Source: Neonectria sp. B-13
Lineage: Eukaryota; Ascomycota; Sordariomycetes; Hypocreales; Nectriaceae
Length of the DNA stretch: 64,000 nt
Direction: 5' to 3'
Assembly: GCA_002682825.1 (NCBI GenBank)
Contig: NOKP01000017.1
Location: 930,001-994,000 of the forward strand
A program made the translations under genes and the position numbers. Within the stretch, counting starts at the first letter, position 1, and every line of letters starts with the position of its first letter. Below the pieces are notes generated by a model. The model did no database searches, was not told where the DNA came from, and saw nothing but the letters and a program-made list of their open reading frames with translations. Positions 1 to 10,377 of the stretch are shown here, piece by piece.

Positions 1-859
1 GTACTGCCCCGTAATCCACCGTGCCTTTTCAGAGACCAGAAGAAGGATTGCATCAGCAAGGTCCCCTGTTGTACCAATTCTGTCTGCAGCCCTGGTAATT
101 CTCTTTTGAGGCCCGGTGAGCTCGTCGAGTAGTTCTCCAGGGATAATGTCGGTTGCGACAGGACCCGGGGCGACAGAGTTGACAGTGATGCCTCTGCTGC
201 GTCCCCACTGTGACTTGTAAGTTTTTGAAGTAGGTAGTGGGGGATTGCGGCCATAATTACCTCCTTGGACCAAGACCACGTGAGGCTGTCCAGAGCGGCT
301 TTGGTAGCCCCGTAGATGGGGAGTTCGGAGAGTCCAAGCTTAGCAGCAGTAGACGATATGTTAATCACTCTACCTCCAGGGGGCATATGCGGAACCGTAG
401 CCTGTGCAACGTAGATGGGTCCCTTGACGTTGACGTCGAACATTTTGGCAATCGCTTCGGGCTTTGTTTCAAGAGTCTCGCCGGGAGTTCCAGCTCCAGC
501 GTTGTTGACTGGATCCATAGTCAGCAATGTTGCGCAATGTAATCGACCAGCCATGGAGGCTTACCCAAGATGTCGATGTGGTCTGTTCCAAAAGCCTTCA
601 AGGTCTCTTGAACGAGGAACTGAGCTCCCTCTGGCGTATCGACGGTGGTCTGGACAACAGTCGCTCGCCCACCATCAGCCCTGATCTTTTCGGCAAGTGC
701 GTGGGCTCTTTTGGTGACAGAGTCAGACACATAGTTGATCGTAACAGCTGCGCCGTTGCGAGCCAGCGCCACAGCGACTCCAGCTCCGATCCCATTCTCA
801 CGGCCGGAGCCGGTGACAATGGCGACCTTGCCAGCGAGGGACAATGTATCGACAGCCAT
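1..859 (-). CDS. Short-chain dehydrogenase/reductase (partial, 3' end outside window)
   Basis: Classical SDR, an NAD(P)-dependent oxidoreductase of about 260 residues. Exons read 859-565, 508-261 and 213 to the window edge. The introns (56 and 47 bp) have GT-AG ends, and reading phase is kept across both. The ATG at 859 is chosen because the cofactor motif TGSGRENGIGAG follows closely after LSLAGKVAIV; an upstream in-frame extension lacks family character. Visible motifs are NNAGAG, the ISS serine block, the catalytic YGATK (Tyr-x-x-x-Lys) and SVAPGPVATD. The last readable residues, WITGQY, lie close to the usual SDR C-terminus, so only some 15-20 residues are missing. It resembles 3-ketoacyl/versicolorin-reductase-like SDRs. 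The substrate cannot be told from sequence, and there is no clear pathway partner inside the window. Confidence 0.85.
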
Positions 860-2283
860 GTTGGAAGTGTTGAAAAGGTGAGGTTGATGATTTTTTGATA
901 ATGTGTTGGTATTGGGTAAAGTGGAAGGTCTGAATCTGTGCTGTGGCGGTTGTGAATGCAAGAGACAATGGATCAAGGGAGGTTATCCAGCGTATTTATA
1001 TTCAACCAAGAGCCAACTTGCGAGAGCACTGGAACCGTCTTCATTTGCAATACTGTTTCTGCGTTTCAAGCTTCTTCTTAGAGATACTGGTTGGGCCTAA
1101 CTTATTTAGGAAAATGGTGTTATCCCATTGTGCATCCAACCCGATACCCGGAGAGATCGTGCCGCTGTTGTGGAGACCAGTGACGGTGATTTCTAATGCT
1201 CAAGGAGCATCATTGAGTCTAACCGGTTTAGGAAAATGGTGTTGCGCTGACGCGAATCATGGTATGCTAAAGTAACATGGAGACGACTCGGAGGGATGCA
1301 AAGCCCGAGATCTCCTTGCACAACGACCCGGAAAACAGGTGCCATTCATTGTGCTGTTCATTACAAATGAACTCAGGGACAAATTGTTCAGCAAGGCATT
1401 GATGTGGTACCAGCTTTTTCCTAAATGGGAAAATGGTGACCCTGGTCCTGCGGCTGGCCCTGCAAGTCTCCGCTGACCGAATAATTAGCTCCATCGTCTC
1501 CATTCACGGTGGAAATTTGAGACATGGCCAGATGTCACTTTGCTCGGAGACGGCTCTCGGAGCCTAAAAGATTACATGTACATTTCCAGAGTGCAGCTTT
1601 GGTCTCTCTAACCTGAGGTAGCTCTATGTCCAGGCAGAAGAATCCGGTGTTCAGGCTACGACCGGCTGGGCTCGGGCTGAGTGCTTCGCGAGCTAACTTT
1701 TAGGGATTCAACAGCCCGCAATGCAGGGCTCCGGCAGTTATCGCATTCAGGTACAGAAAAGTGTTTCAGTATCTGCAAACCCAATGAACGATGTATCATC
1801 ACCAGTCGCTGTGCTACCATTGTTTCTCACCATGGTGAACTGCTGCTGAGGAAGTGTTTCCATACATTTTGCTGCGTTTCATGAGTTCACACCTTTTCTG
1901 GTTGAATCTGCAATGATCAACTGCAGGACACGCGTCAGCTCTTGAAACCATGGTGAATTTCGCAAAATTTAATCTTGAAGATATCATCGTCCCTAGGCCT
2001 TGAAGAGCCAGCCGATGGCAAATGAGGTGAACGACCCCCTGGGCTGGGGGGCACAGCGTAACAAAAATTGTCTAGCCCATGAAGGTGTTCTAGAGAGGCT
2101 AGAATTGCAGTGCCCGTAAAAATTGAAACGGTTGGAGTTGTACAAAAGTGGTCCCGGGAGCCGTACCTCGCCACCACTAGCTCCACCTACTTCCACTCTA
2201 TTGGACTACTTGCTTTAAAGTTACTTTCCTAGTAATTTACTTGCAAAGTGACATCTAGCTAAGTAGTCCCTCTGTAGTAAGCC
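860..2283. other. Intergenic, no gene seen
   Basis: Only short ORFs without codon structure, domain motifs or plausible splice partners occur here. The segment next to 859 serves as upstream region of the leftmost SDR gene. I see no tRNA or recognisable element. Confidence 0.5.
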
Positions 2284-2540
2284 ATCCCTTTGACAGTCCT
2301 AAGGCAACACTTGACCCATGGTCCCCACAGAGACCCAGGAGATCAGCGGTATGCTGGTTGACTTTAAGAAGCTGTAGCTCAATGAGAAGCGTTGTGTACT
2401 ATAATGTAGATCTCTTAGAGCTGGGACTTCTAGTGCTATATAAAATGAGTGTGACCTTATGTACCTTGTTTTTCTTGCATTTTTATTAGCTTAAATCTCT
2501 GCTACTAGCGTAAGTGTTGCCTTAGGACTGTCAAAGGGAT
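2284..2540. mobile_element. MITE-like element with 29-bp perfect terminal inverted repeats
   Basis: Bases 2284-2312 and 2512-2540 are exact reverse complements over 29 bp; the core of the repeat is CCCTTTGACAGTCCTAAGG. They enclose about 200 bp of non-coding DNA, giving a 257-bp unit. Size, perfect terminal repeats and absence of an ORF fit a miniature inverted-repeat transposable element mobilised by a DNA transposase encoded elsewhere. A target-site duplication is not clear: both ends are flanked by AT, which is itself part of the palindrome. The perfect match between arms suggests it is young or recently moved. Confidence 0.7.
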
Positions 2541-3432
2541 AATATTACTGTGTTTGGACGGTAAGTATGCATAATACTAGCTTTTTGTAAGGAGCTGGCC
2601 GTGGGCTCGGGTGGAGCCGTAGGCTCGCCGTAGGGCTTGCTGCTATATGTTGTAAGGTCCTGACTCCTTATAACCTATTGTGTAGTACGGTCCAGTAACG
2701 TAGCTTACTAGGATTGGTTGATCTTTTTGACTCAGTCGGATTGGTCTATTGCAAGGTTAGCCACACTATACTAACCCTTACATTATACTGCAATTAACAT
2801 TTCCGACTCTTCCAACTTATAAGTCCGTACAATTTACAAAGTTGCAGGCCAATGAGAGAACAGTACCTAAAAGTACTTGAGATTAGGTGAGGATCAGGCT
2901 GCGGACGAAGTACTAAGAGTCACGATCCTGGTGTTGCAGGGACCTGCACCGAACCTCCAGACAGCCAAAGGAGTAGGCAGTGTCTAGCAAGCCTGTCTAG
3001 ACACATGAAATGTGCCCAGCCCTACGCGACAATATCAAAATCTCTAGTCAATACGCTTTCCCAGTTCCGTTCCGTCCTCGTTTGCATCGATCTTGGCTTC
3101 ACAACCCGTCTGGCTTACTTCTTTATTGACTCTCCCAAGCTCAGTCTTGGCCGCTCATATTAATTTAAAGGAAAGGATAACTCTGCCCCGCTAATTAGCA
3201 GGTCCCAACCAGGGGACTAGCGGCTGATACGCCGTTGGGTCGCCGGTCCCGCGACTGGCTCGTCCCGCAGGCTCGCCAGAAGCCGTTATTACTTCAAGCC
3301 ATCCCACCAGTTAATTATTGATGATATACATCAACAGCCTCTCTCCATACATAAGAGACTCGTCGTACAAGACTTCTTCGTCCTCACCTCAACCGGTCAA
3401 TCAATAGTCCGCATCTAAACTCTACCCCGCAC
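2541..3432. other. Intergenic, possible short LTR remnant at about 2650-2783
   Basis: A segment that starts TGTAAGG and ends CCTTACA (about 135 bp) looks like a small solo LTR, but I find no target-site duplication or internal retrotransposon sequence. The rest looks non-coding and serves as upstream region of the oxygenase gene. Confidence 0.2.
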
Positions 3433-3440
3433 TATTTAAG
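3433..3440 (+). promoter_or_regulatory. TATA-like element of the 2OG oxygenase gene
   Basis: TATTTAAG lies 99 bp upstream of the chosen ATG at 3539 and is followed by a C/T-rich leader, the usual fungal promoter layout. Prediction from position only. Confidence 0.35.
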
Positions 3441-3538
3441 CACGATACCGTCTCTCCCCTCACCCATGACCATCCGCCTTCTTGCTTCTACATGACCGGA
3501 AGTCTGGAATCGCAATTAGAACAACTACATCATCCATC

Positions 3539-4522
3539 ATGGCTGCCACTACTGCTTCTCTCAATGGCTTAGCCATCCCATCGTCTACTTCCACTCATGG
3601 CATTGTAGAGTCAACCCCTGTGCCAGATTCATCCATCCGTTTGCTGAGCCCCAGTTCTACAATCGTCTCCTTTGAGCCAGAGATCAGAGCGCCATTTGGT
3701 GCAATCCGTCGACTCTTTGATCACCTCAAGGCTCATCCGGAAATTGAATCCTCTCTCAATGCCACCTATCCCAAGCGTGGCATTTTCAAGACAGCGGCCA
3801 CTCACAATGCTGCTTCTGACCAGAAGTTTACCATCGACCTGTCGCCGATGCGTAATGCTAAGATCCCAGACAGCCTGCGGGATGCTCTTGCTAGAGCCGG
3901 ATTCAATGAGATCCTCGACTTCTTCGACAATGTCAGCGACACATACGTCACTCCTATCTTGTCTACTTTGTCTACGCTTGCCGGGGCTGATCTCCACCAA
4001 GCCCATAAAAATGGCAACATCAACTACCGCTTGTGCGACTACAGCACTAACACCGCAGACCCGGAGAGCGATAACGGCTGTGGTGCACACACTGACTATG
4101 GCACCTTCAGTATCATTTTCCAGGACGGCACGCCCGGTCTGGAGATGGAGGATGCTGAGCAACCTGGTATTTGGGTGCCGGTACTGGGGGATGCCACTGT
4201 TGTCCTCGCAGGCTGGTGCGCTGTAATTTTAAGCGACGGCTGTGTCCAGGCGACTCGTCATCGCGTCAGACGTACTCCTGGTGTGCGCAGACTGAGTGCT
4301 GTGCTTTTCGTGGCTCCGGATCTCGATATCAAGCTGAAGCCCCTCGACGGTGTGGAAACTACCCGGCCCCTCTCACAGAGTATCATGACAGGTGAGATAG
4401 ATGTTGGGTGGTTCAAGGAGGTTATGGGAAAGAAGTGGAGAAAGCGCGAAGGCAACGAAAAGATGGAAGGGGATGAGACAGAGTCGCAAGACCGCGATAT
4501 TGAGACGCTGATCTGGGCTTGA
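3539..4522 (+). CDS. 2-oxoglutarate/Fe(II)-dependent oxygenase (IPNS-like)
   Basis: Single-exon gene of 327 residues in the isopenicillin-N-synthase-like 2OG-Fe(II) oxygenase family, enzymes that hydroxylate, desaturate or cyclise small molecules using Fe(II), O2 and 2-oxoglutarate. Iron ligands are visible: His184 and Asp186 in AHTDYGTF and His241 in TRHRV. RLS downstream matches the Arg-x-Ser that holds 2-oxoglutarate. The ATG at 3539 (ATCATGG context) is preferred; the longer frame to 3482 begins with TTG. The N-terminal DIOX_N region is present but diverged. There is no signal peptide, so it is probably cytosolic. It lies 680 bp upstream of an EgtD-like methyltransferase on the same strand, which suggests joint action on an amino-acid-derived substrate. 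The substrate is unknown. Confidence 0.85.
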   Translation: MAATTASLNGLAIPSSTSTHGIVESTPVPDSSIRLLSPSSTIVSFEPEIRAPFGAIRRLFDHLKAHPEIESSLNATYPKRGIFKTAATHNAASDQKFTIDLSPMRNAKIPDSLRDALARAGFNEILDFFDNVSDTYVTPILSTLSTLAGADLHQAHKNGNINYRLCDYSTNTADPESDNGCGAHTDYGTFSIIFQDGTPGLEMEDAEQPGIWVPVLGDATVVLAGWCAVILSDGCVQATRHRVRRTPGVRRLSAVLFVAPDLDIKLKPLDGVETTRPLSQSIMTGEIDVGWFKEVMGKKWRKREGNEKMEGDETESQDRDIETLIWA

Positions 4523-5071
4523 TCCCTGATTTGCACAGCCCTACCTGAGCGACGAATAAAGGCTTTGAGGACCTATAGTGTTTCAAGTTTCAAGAAAGTG
4601 CGAACAATGACCGCTGAAAATCATGCCTGTCTCCCTGTGTCCAATGGTGAGGAAAAATGCTGAAGTAAAAATACTAGAAATCGTTGCATGTTCAATGGTC
4701 TCAGTATTAACTAAGCCGAAGAGGCAAGGGCTAGTTGTCTAAGAGCCGGCGATGCTAAGGCAGTCCATGAACACGCAACGTTGATGAAGCTATTCGTTAC
4801 AAACCGCCGACCGGCAATGCTAAAAAATTCCATGGTGCTTTCAGAAACCGGAACATCATCAAGACGGTATACTCACTCTTTTTTGACTTAATCTGATAAC
4901 TAGAACAGTGTATTTTTAATGAATGGTGGCTTTTGAACACCCAACCCAGTTCTTTGTTATCCCCAATTCACAATTCTTACCACATTAAAACCAGCCCTGT
5001 GATTCAACATCAGCAATATGTTACAGTGTATACCGCGAACACTCATTTCCGCATTCACTGAGACTTCCTTC
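4523..5071. other. Intergenic between oxygenase and methyltransferase
   Basis: AT-rich, no convincing ORF. It holds the 3' flank of the oxygenase gene and the promoter of the methyltransferase gene, so the two genes have separate promoters despite their shared orientation. Confidence 0.5.
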
Positions 5072-5079
5072 TATAAATA
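5072..5079 (+). promoter_or_regulatory. TATA box of the EgtD-like methyltransferase gene
   Basis: TATAAATA lies 124 bp upstream of the ATG at 5203. An A/C-rich leader without upstream ATG follows, as in strongly expressed fungal genes. Confidence 0.5.
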
Positions 5080-5202
5080 CGGATCGAAGTTGCACCGATT
5101 CTCAAACTCCCGTCCACTCCCTACCACTCACAAATTCGTTTTACCTTAAATCATCCACCAACAACAACACTCTACCCATCTACCCACCCCCCCGTCTCCA
5201 TC

Positions 5203-6165
5203 ATGTCTTGGAACCCCAAAGACAAGGAGATCATCGACATTGGCGGAAGCCGACTGAACCTCACCTTCAAGGATCAGTTGCCCAAGGCTTTCGACAACAA
5301 GGCTGACTTTCCCAAGGAAGTTGCCTACACCTCCGGGATGGATAAGTGGGTAGACATTGCTAACCACTCTTACCAGACCTCAGATGAGATGGCCATCATT
5401 GAAGCCACTGCTGAGGAGGTCGTCTCCCAGCTGCCCTCCGGTACCAAGATCATTGATCTCGGCGCAGCCAACTCGATGAAGTTCGAGCCTTATGTCCGTG
5501 AATTTTTGAAGCAGGGCAAGACCTGCATCTACGTTCCCCTGGACATTTGTCGTCCTTCTCTGGTTGACCAGATCGACCGTGCAAAATCCCGCTTCCCGAC
5601 TATCCAGTGTGTTGGTCTCTGGGGTAGCTTCCAGCACGGAGACGCCTATTTCAACCAGATTCCCCTCGGCCGTCTTTTCCTATCTCTCGGGTCTATCTTC
5701 TACAATGCTCCCGATGAGATGTGTCACGACCGCTGCCAGGAATTCTGCCGCCAACTCTCGGCTATGGACCGTCTCATTGTCGGCCAGGACGGCCCATCTG
5801 GTATCGAAAGTGCCAAGTCGTATGCCTCTTACAACACCAAGGAGTACGACGCTTTCTTCACTCGCTACCTAGAGGGCATCCAGTATCACGCTAGTATCGA
5901 GGCTGATGCTAAGAAGGCCTGGTCCTACAAGAGCAAGATGGTTTCAACCATGCACTATTTCGAGGTTGTAGCCAAGGAGACCATGGTGTGCAATAACTTC
6001 GACAACTTTGTTGTCAAGTCCGAGACAACGTACAAGATGTTTCCCTCTTGGAAGCGCGGTGAAGCTGATATTCATCAGATCACGAAGAAAGGGGGGTTGG
6101 CTATCAAGACTCTCGGCAAGGCGGAGAACTCTGGCATGCGCCAGTACCTCATCCAGGCCGAGTAA
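5203..6165 (+). CDS. EgtD/EasF-type SAM-dependent N-methyltransferase
   Basis: Single-exon gene of 320 residues resembling the histidine-specific methyltransferase fold (EgtD, Methyltransf_33). This fold includes the EgtD domain of ergothioneine synthase and fungal EasF, which N-methylates dimethylallyltryptophan. The SAM-binding stretch KIIDLGAANSMKFEPYV (about residues 80-97) matches the usual LGSGxxxK region. The PLDICRPSL block corresponds to the family's ALDIS strand, and LFLSLGSIFYN to its LGSTIGN motif. The end, AENSGMRQYLIQAE, fits the family's last beta strand. It stands alone, not fused to the sulfoxide synthase of true ergothioneine synthase. With the neighbouring oxygenase it may methylate an amino-acid alpha-amine in a specialised pathway. 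Family fairly secure, substrate unknown. Confidence 0.8.
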   Translation: MSWNPKDKEIIDIGGSRLNLTFKDQLPKAFDNKADFPKEVAYTSGMDKWVDIANHSYQTSDEMAIIEATAEEVVSQLPSGTKIIDLGAANSMKFEPYVREFLKQGKTCIYVPLDICRPSLVDQIDRAKSRFPTIQCVGLWGSFQHGDAYFNQIPLGRLFLSLGSIFYNAPDEMCHDRCQEFCRQLSAMDRLIVGQDGPSGIESAKSYASYNTKEYDAFFTRYLEGIQYHASIEADAKKAWSYKSKMVSTMHYFEVVAKETMVCNNFDNFVVKSETTYKMFPSWKRGEADIHQITKKGGLAIKTLGKAENSGMRQYLIQAE

Positions 6166-7451
6166 GTCGTCATCACAACTTGCCTTCTTGTACATTACTC
6201 ACGTTTCCGCCAAAAGTTTTGATGTCCGGGCCTTGGACTTGTTGAATTGTGCGATCAAGACTCGAGAATACTTCTGACGTCCGGGCTGAACATCAAGCCT
6301 GTAGACTTGTGCGATTCGCATCCAGCAATGTCCGGGACTTGATTCTGTTGACAACCGCCTTTGCATTTCTAACCACACTAGGGGTAAACAGGCCCTCCCA
6401 CCGATCAATCACTTGTTTGTACGATATATGAGCGAAGAAAAGATGGAGAGTGAGTGGTTTTATCCGGCTGGTGCAAGCCCCAGGTGAGCCCACACGGTTC
6501 CACTCACTGACTGTAAGGGATCTCAGTAACCTGTAGTTAGTTCGAGATAGAGTAAAGCTAACTAGACCTGAGTATGTACCCCTTATTATAAAGAGACTAT
6601 TCTCACCAACATATCCCCTTGACGTACACGTGAATTAAATAGACATCTCCAGACTGATACTTACAATATTTACACATCCTGACTTAGATTTGTTTCACAA
6701 ACAGAAGGAAGCTAATAGATTTGAGAAGAAATTGAAACGAGCTAACGAGGCTGATATCAAGGAGTTACTCTTCATCGGCCGAAAGAAAACAGTAGGCACT
6801 GTAAGGCGACAGAAAGGGGCATACTGGGTTAAAGGTTCCACGGATTTGCACTATATAACCCTACCGGCCATTAGTCACCCTTACACGCTGGCCTATCTAC
6901 AATTAAACACAGATCGATTTCAGTCACTTGACCAGCAACGCCCCCGGCGGACAAAAACGCATCCTTTCGCCGGCATTAGGATCTCGTCTCTAACTGTTTT
7001 CTGCCTCTGGAAAATATATCCATATACACACACTAGCGAAACCGGGAATCACATAGATATGAGACTCTAGGTACAACTCTTGGCTCAAGTAGAAGTTGAT
7101 TGACTCCGTACCTAGTCCCCGTTAAGGCACTGGATGTACTAAGACTGGGCATTAACTAGAGCTCGTTCAAGGCCATTGATAGAAACCAGTAAACTACAGC
7201 CCTCTCACATTTCGACCACCATGGCAGATTGAAACCTACGCTCTCTGTGATTATTTGCATGACTTTTGGGACTGTCAGAACTGAATTGAAAGATACTCCT
7301 GTCACCATTAGAGATTGTTGGGTGGGCACAAGTCCGGCAAACTCATTTTCTTATATTCTTTTATTCAATATGAATATGGCAACTTAAACTATGAAACAGC
7401 TCCTTGAAAGAAATTTTAAGTCATTTGGATTGTCAATTGCTGGAAACCAGC
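6166..7451. other. Intergenic with possible transposon-derived ORF
   Basis: No secure gene. A lysine-rich frame of about 126 codons at 6690-7070 opens with TTG rather than ATG, has no recognised domain and may be a remnant of a mobile-element protein. I do not call it a gene. TATA-like and A-rich patches occur without a clear target. Confidence 0.3.
6219..6345. repeat. Three imperfect direct repeats with TGTCCGGG/CGTCCGGG cores
   Basis: The octamer core recurs three times just downstream of the methyltransferase stop. Each copy is followed by partly similar text containing GGACTTG or GACTTGTG. The copies are imperfect and about 55 bp apart. Function unknown; they could be a decayed minisatellite or 3'-UTR structure. 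Confidence 0.4.
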
Positions 7452-7763
7452 TTACTTCTGGCTTTTCTTGTAGTCTTGGACTCGTTGCTCCGCGTCGACG
7501 TCGTCCACCATCCCGCAAGTGAAGCATCTGTCCGGCTCAATCAAAACGCGACGAGTGGTAACTCCTCTGGTTTTGCTGGTTCTCTGTCTGACATCTCTGA
7601 TATCGCCACATACTTCACACTCGTAAATGGTCCGAAGAATACCATCCGTTGTAACGTTGGCGTCCTTGGCACCCTTGGCACTGTTGGTGGTAGTGTCAGT
7701 AGGCATCTGGAATCCTTGATATGGCAGGGCAATGTGCTGAAAGTTTGTGTCTTTTTTGGGCAA
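7452..7763 (-). CDS. Small putative zinc-ribbon protein
   Basis: Uninterrupted ORF of 103 residues starting with ATG. It carries two CxxC knuckles, CEVC and CFTC, about 30 residues apart, the spacing of a four-cysteine zinc ribbon. The C-terminus is charged (VQDYKKSQK). There are no membrane segments or signal peptide. I do not recognise the protein. The paired knuckles favour a real gene over chance, but no splice or promoter evidence supports it. It lies alone between the methyltransferase and a C2H2-type gene. Confidence 0.4.
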   Translation of the reverse strand: MPKKDTNFQHIALPYQGFQMPTDTTTNSAKGAKDANVTTDGILRTIYECEVCGDIRDVRQRTSKTRGVTTRRVLIEPDRCFTCGMVDDVDAEQRVQDYKKSQK

Positions 7764-9097
7764 GGTTTTGTGTCTTTAAGAAGAAGAGAACGAGAGAATC
7801 GAAGGGGGAAAATGGTGTTTAAATGCTTTTCCCAAGGGCAAGTGTCACGGCTACCTTATATTTTCCGGCTTGTTCATCAGAGCTTTTTAGCCAGCGTGCA
7901 GTAATTACGAGAGTGAAACATCAATAAACTGAACAGATCATTACGATGTTATGAACATTCGGCGAACTGCAGAGACAGATACCTGTTCAATCCTACGATT
8001 AGTTTGAATGGTGATGAGCTTGTACTCTCTTCACTCAGGCTCTGAATCACTGCAATTATAAGTTGCGTTATTGCAGTTTATTTCTAGACGTGACTAGCAC
8101 GTTCATAACCTCCTCTGGGCCCTCTCAATGCATTGGCGAACCTTCAACCAGAAGATGAGATTGTACCATCCAAGTCTCCTGACCTGCTCCGAGCGATGTG
8201 GACAGCCATTCTGTGTATCGATGAAGCGGGGAATGGTTATACTCATCAGGGACCTGAAAATGATCGGGAGCAGAATACGTCCAACTCAACTTGAAGGGCG
8301 CTCGATTGCTGGATACATGCTTGACGCCTTTGGCGGAAGACAAGCTGGATCAAAGCCTTATCATGCTCTATTTTCTGGGCTAGAACAATGGCCTTGACGG
8401 CAGTTGTCACGGCCCAGGTCGACCCCGGTCACATGGCGCATGCAGGTCATGCCCACCCCTACCAATTTCCTATCAATCAGGATCAGATTACGATTAACAA
8501 CCGAAATCCCATCATAGCTCACGATCCCCAACCGTAATCCATCAACAGGATTACCCATACAGACCATATAGATTAAGCGTGATTGGTCCAAGAATGGGGC
8601 ATTGTTTTTCCTCCAGTTTTTTCCTGTTACAGATTGCAATGCCATTGACTTATAGAGGGATGCTTCCTATTAGGGGCTACAAGCCGAACATGACTTAAAT
8701 ATAGAGTGGTCACATTTTAGCCGGAAGGTTCCAACTAGCTGTAGGATGCTTCCAGCATGCAACAAAGAGATTTCTTGCGAATTGCGGCCGCTAACCCAAG
8801 ACTGAAACGCCGCGCTCATGTTAAAATTGTCGAAGACCGTTAACAGAAATTCCAAAGCCGTCGCCTCCTTGTTACACTATTGCGTCCAGTAGATAAGAAA
8901 ACCTTGTGGAACAGAGCTGTTTACTTTCTATCTAATGATGGCGTAAGAGTCAGTCTTTGATAGACGACTGCGACAGTGGCTCTTGGAACTGTAGGGCCGG
9001 CTGTCCAAAACCCCGACCTAGATCACGAATACCCGAGACCTTCCGGTGCTATGTCTCGGCGTTTGAAGATGCCTTCAGATGCGCCTGATCCTACATC
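7764..9097. other. Intergenic with weak, possibly decayed ORFs
   Basis: Frames at 8125-8343 and 8361-8645 (minus) have some coding flavour but no start, splice or domain support. They may be chance or remnants. Nothing else is recognisable. Confidence 0.3.
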
Positions 9098-9971
9098 TCA
9101 AGGGAAATCTGCATGGAAATACTCTATGTCGTCAGGAGGCTCGCTGATAGGTTCAATATCGAAAGAAGCAAAGTTGGTTATGTCGAACGGTAGCACCTGC
9201 CCAAGAGGCTCGCTGAGTCGAAGAAGGTTGGGTGACGGTGGTGAGAGCAAGAAATCAGGGCCAGTCACATATTCGAAACATGGCAGATCGCGGACGTTAG
9301 GGTAACTGGCAGAAACCTGGGTGTTGGCATGGGCAACAAGAGCGGTGTCATTCATAATCGAGGATGACATCTCGATGGGAGCCACCTGCGTGCCGCTAGC
9401 CCCAACAGTACTTTTGTCAGTGTCTTGGTGGGGAAACTTCCGAAAAAAGGACTGTGACACAGGCGGGGAAATATTGCGAAAGATGCGCGTGATCTCCGTC
9501 CCAAGCATCCACACGCTTTGCGAGTCCGAATGGTTGTATGCTTGTAGCAGAGCAGGCAAATGGGCCTGCAGCTGGGTCTCACCCTGGCGAGCCAGCAGTG
9601 CCATGGGCTCGGCGATTCCTTCCATGACGAACGGCGATTCCGGCCGTGGGTGCTCGCCGAAGAGTTTGTCCCACATACAATACCACCTATCCTTTTCGGT
9701 ACGAAGTCTCGAAATCCCATTAAGAGACTCAACCTCTTCGGGAAGAAGGCTATGGAGAATAGGGTCATCAGTGGCGACCTTTTCGTATTCTATCTTTCCC
9801 CGGCACTCGCCGCTGCAAAGGTGGGAATCACGGTTGTCCCTACGCTTGAAGCGGGCCCAACAATTCCGACAGTAGTGATCGTTGACGACGTGGGCTCGAG
9901 TAATGTGCTGTCTGACATCCCCGAACCGCTTCAGTTTGTGCTTCTCGAGACACCGGTAGTGCCGATGAGGG
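9098..9971 (-). CDS. C2H2-type zinc-finger-like protein, 5' exon not found
   Basis: The reading frame runs from a splice acceptor (exon begins at 9971 after AACAG) to the stop at 9098, 291 codons including the stop. It opens with PHRHYRCLEKHKLKRF, then GDVRQHITRAHVVNDHYC and a further RNCWARFKRRDNRDSHLC. This is the Cys/His pattern of a fungal family with irregular C2H2 fingers (typically ...KRIRDVKQHL.RKH...YCPRC...). The C-terminal half is low-complexity, Ser/Pro-rich, as in transcription factors. The family normally starts with an exon ending CPFxKxxP, but none is visible in the 600 bp upstream on this strand, so the gene may be truncated or its first exon unusual. Likely nuclear; targets unknown. 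Confidence 0.55.
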
Positions 9972-10118
9972 CTGTTTGATCAAGGAGACGTTGTGCGTCG
10001 CAAGCTTTGCAAGGTTAAGGGACCATTACTCCAAGACCAACAAACCAACTCCATCATGTCAGTGACAGTCATACTATACCCTGCCAGATATATGTGAGCA
10101 ACACTGACATTGCAACAG

Positions 10119-10377
10119 GAACGCGAACGAGAGCTCGCTCGATCTTGACCATGGAGGTCAGGGTCAGTCACAGGTCCAGCGCCGCTTGGCTGCTGGCTTG
10201 CCCGCCCCGACAATCAGCAGTAGAGTCGCTCGCGCTGGCGAACGCATCAAGGCGGTAGATGAAGCCATGGGCAAGACGGTCCACGAGGTCGGGGGAAACC
10301 TCCGTGGAATGACATCGGAGGTGGAGGTTGCGTGCCGAGAAATGTTCAGGGACCTTGACCAGATCGCGAAGGGCTAG
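10119..10377 (+). CDS. Possible last exon of an unrecognised gene
   Basis: After a good branch site and acceptor (CACTGACATTGCAACAG) the plus frame runs about 85 codons to a TAG at 10375. It has helical, charged composition (RAGERIKAVDEAMGKTV, EVACREMFRDLDQIAKG) and normal-looking codon use. The matching upstream exon is uncertain; a donor-like GTCAGT lies near 10058. It overlaps the region where the first exon of the minus-strand C2H2-like gene would be expected. No family recognised; it may be spurious. Confidence 0.25.

Noticed and set aside
2650..2783. Solo LTR with TGTAAGG/CCTTACA ends
   Set aside because: Only seven-base ends and no target-site duplication; too weak to annotate as an element.
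6690..7070. 126-codon ORF
   Set aside because: Opens with TTG and has no domain; kept only as a possible mobile-element remnant.
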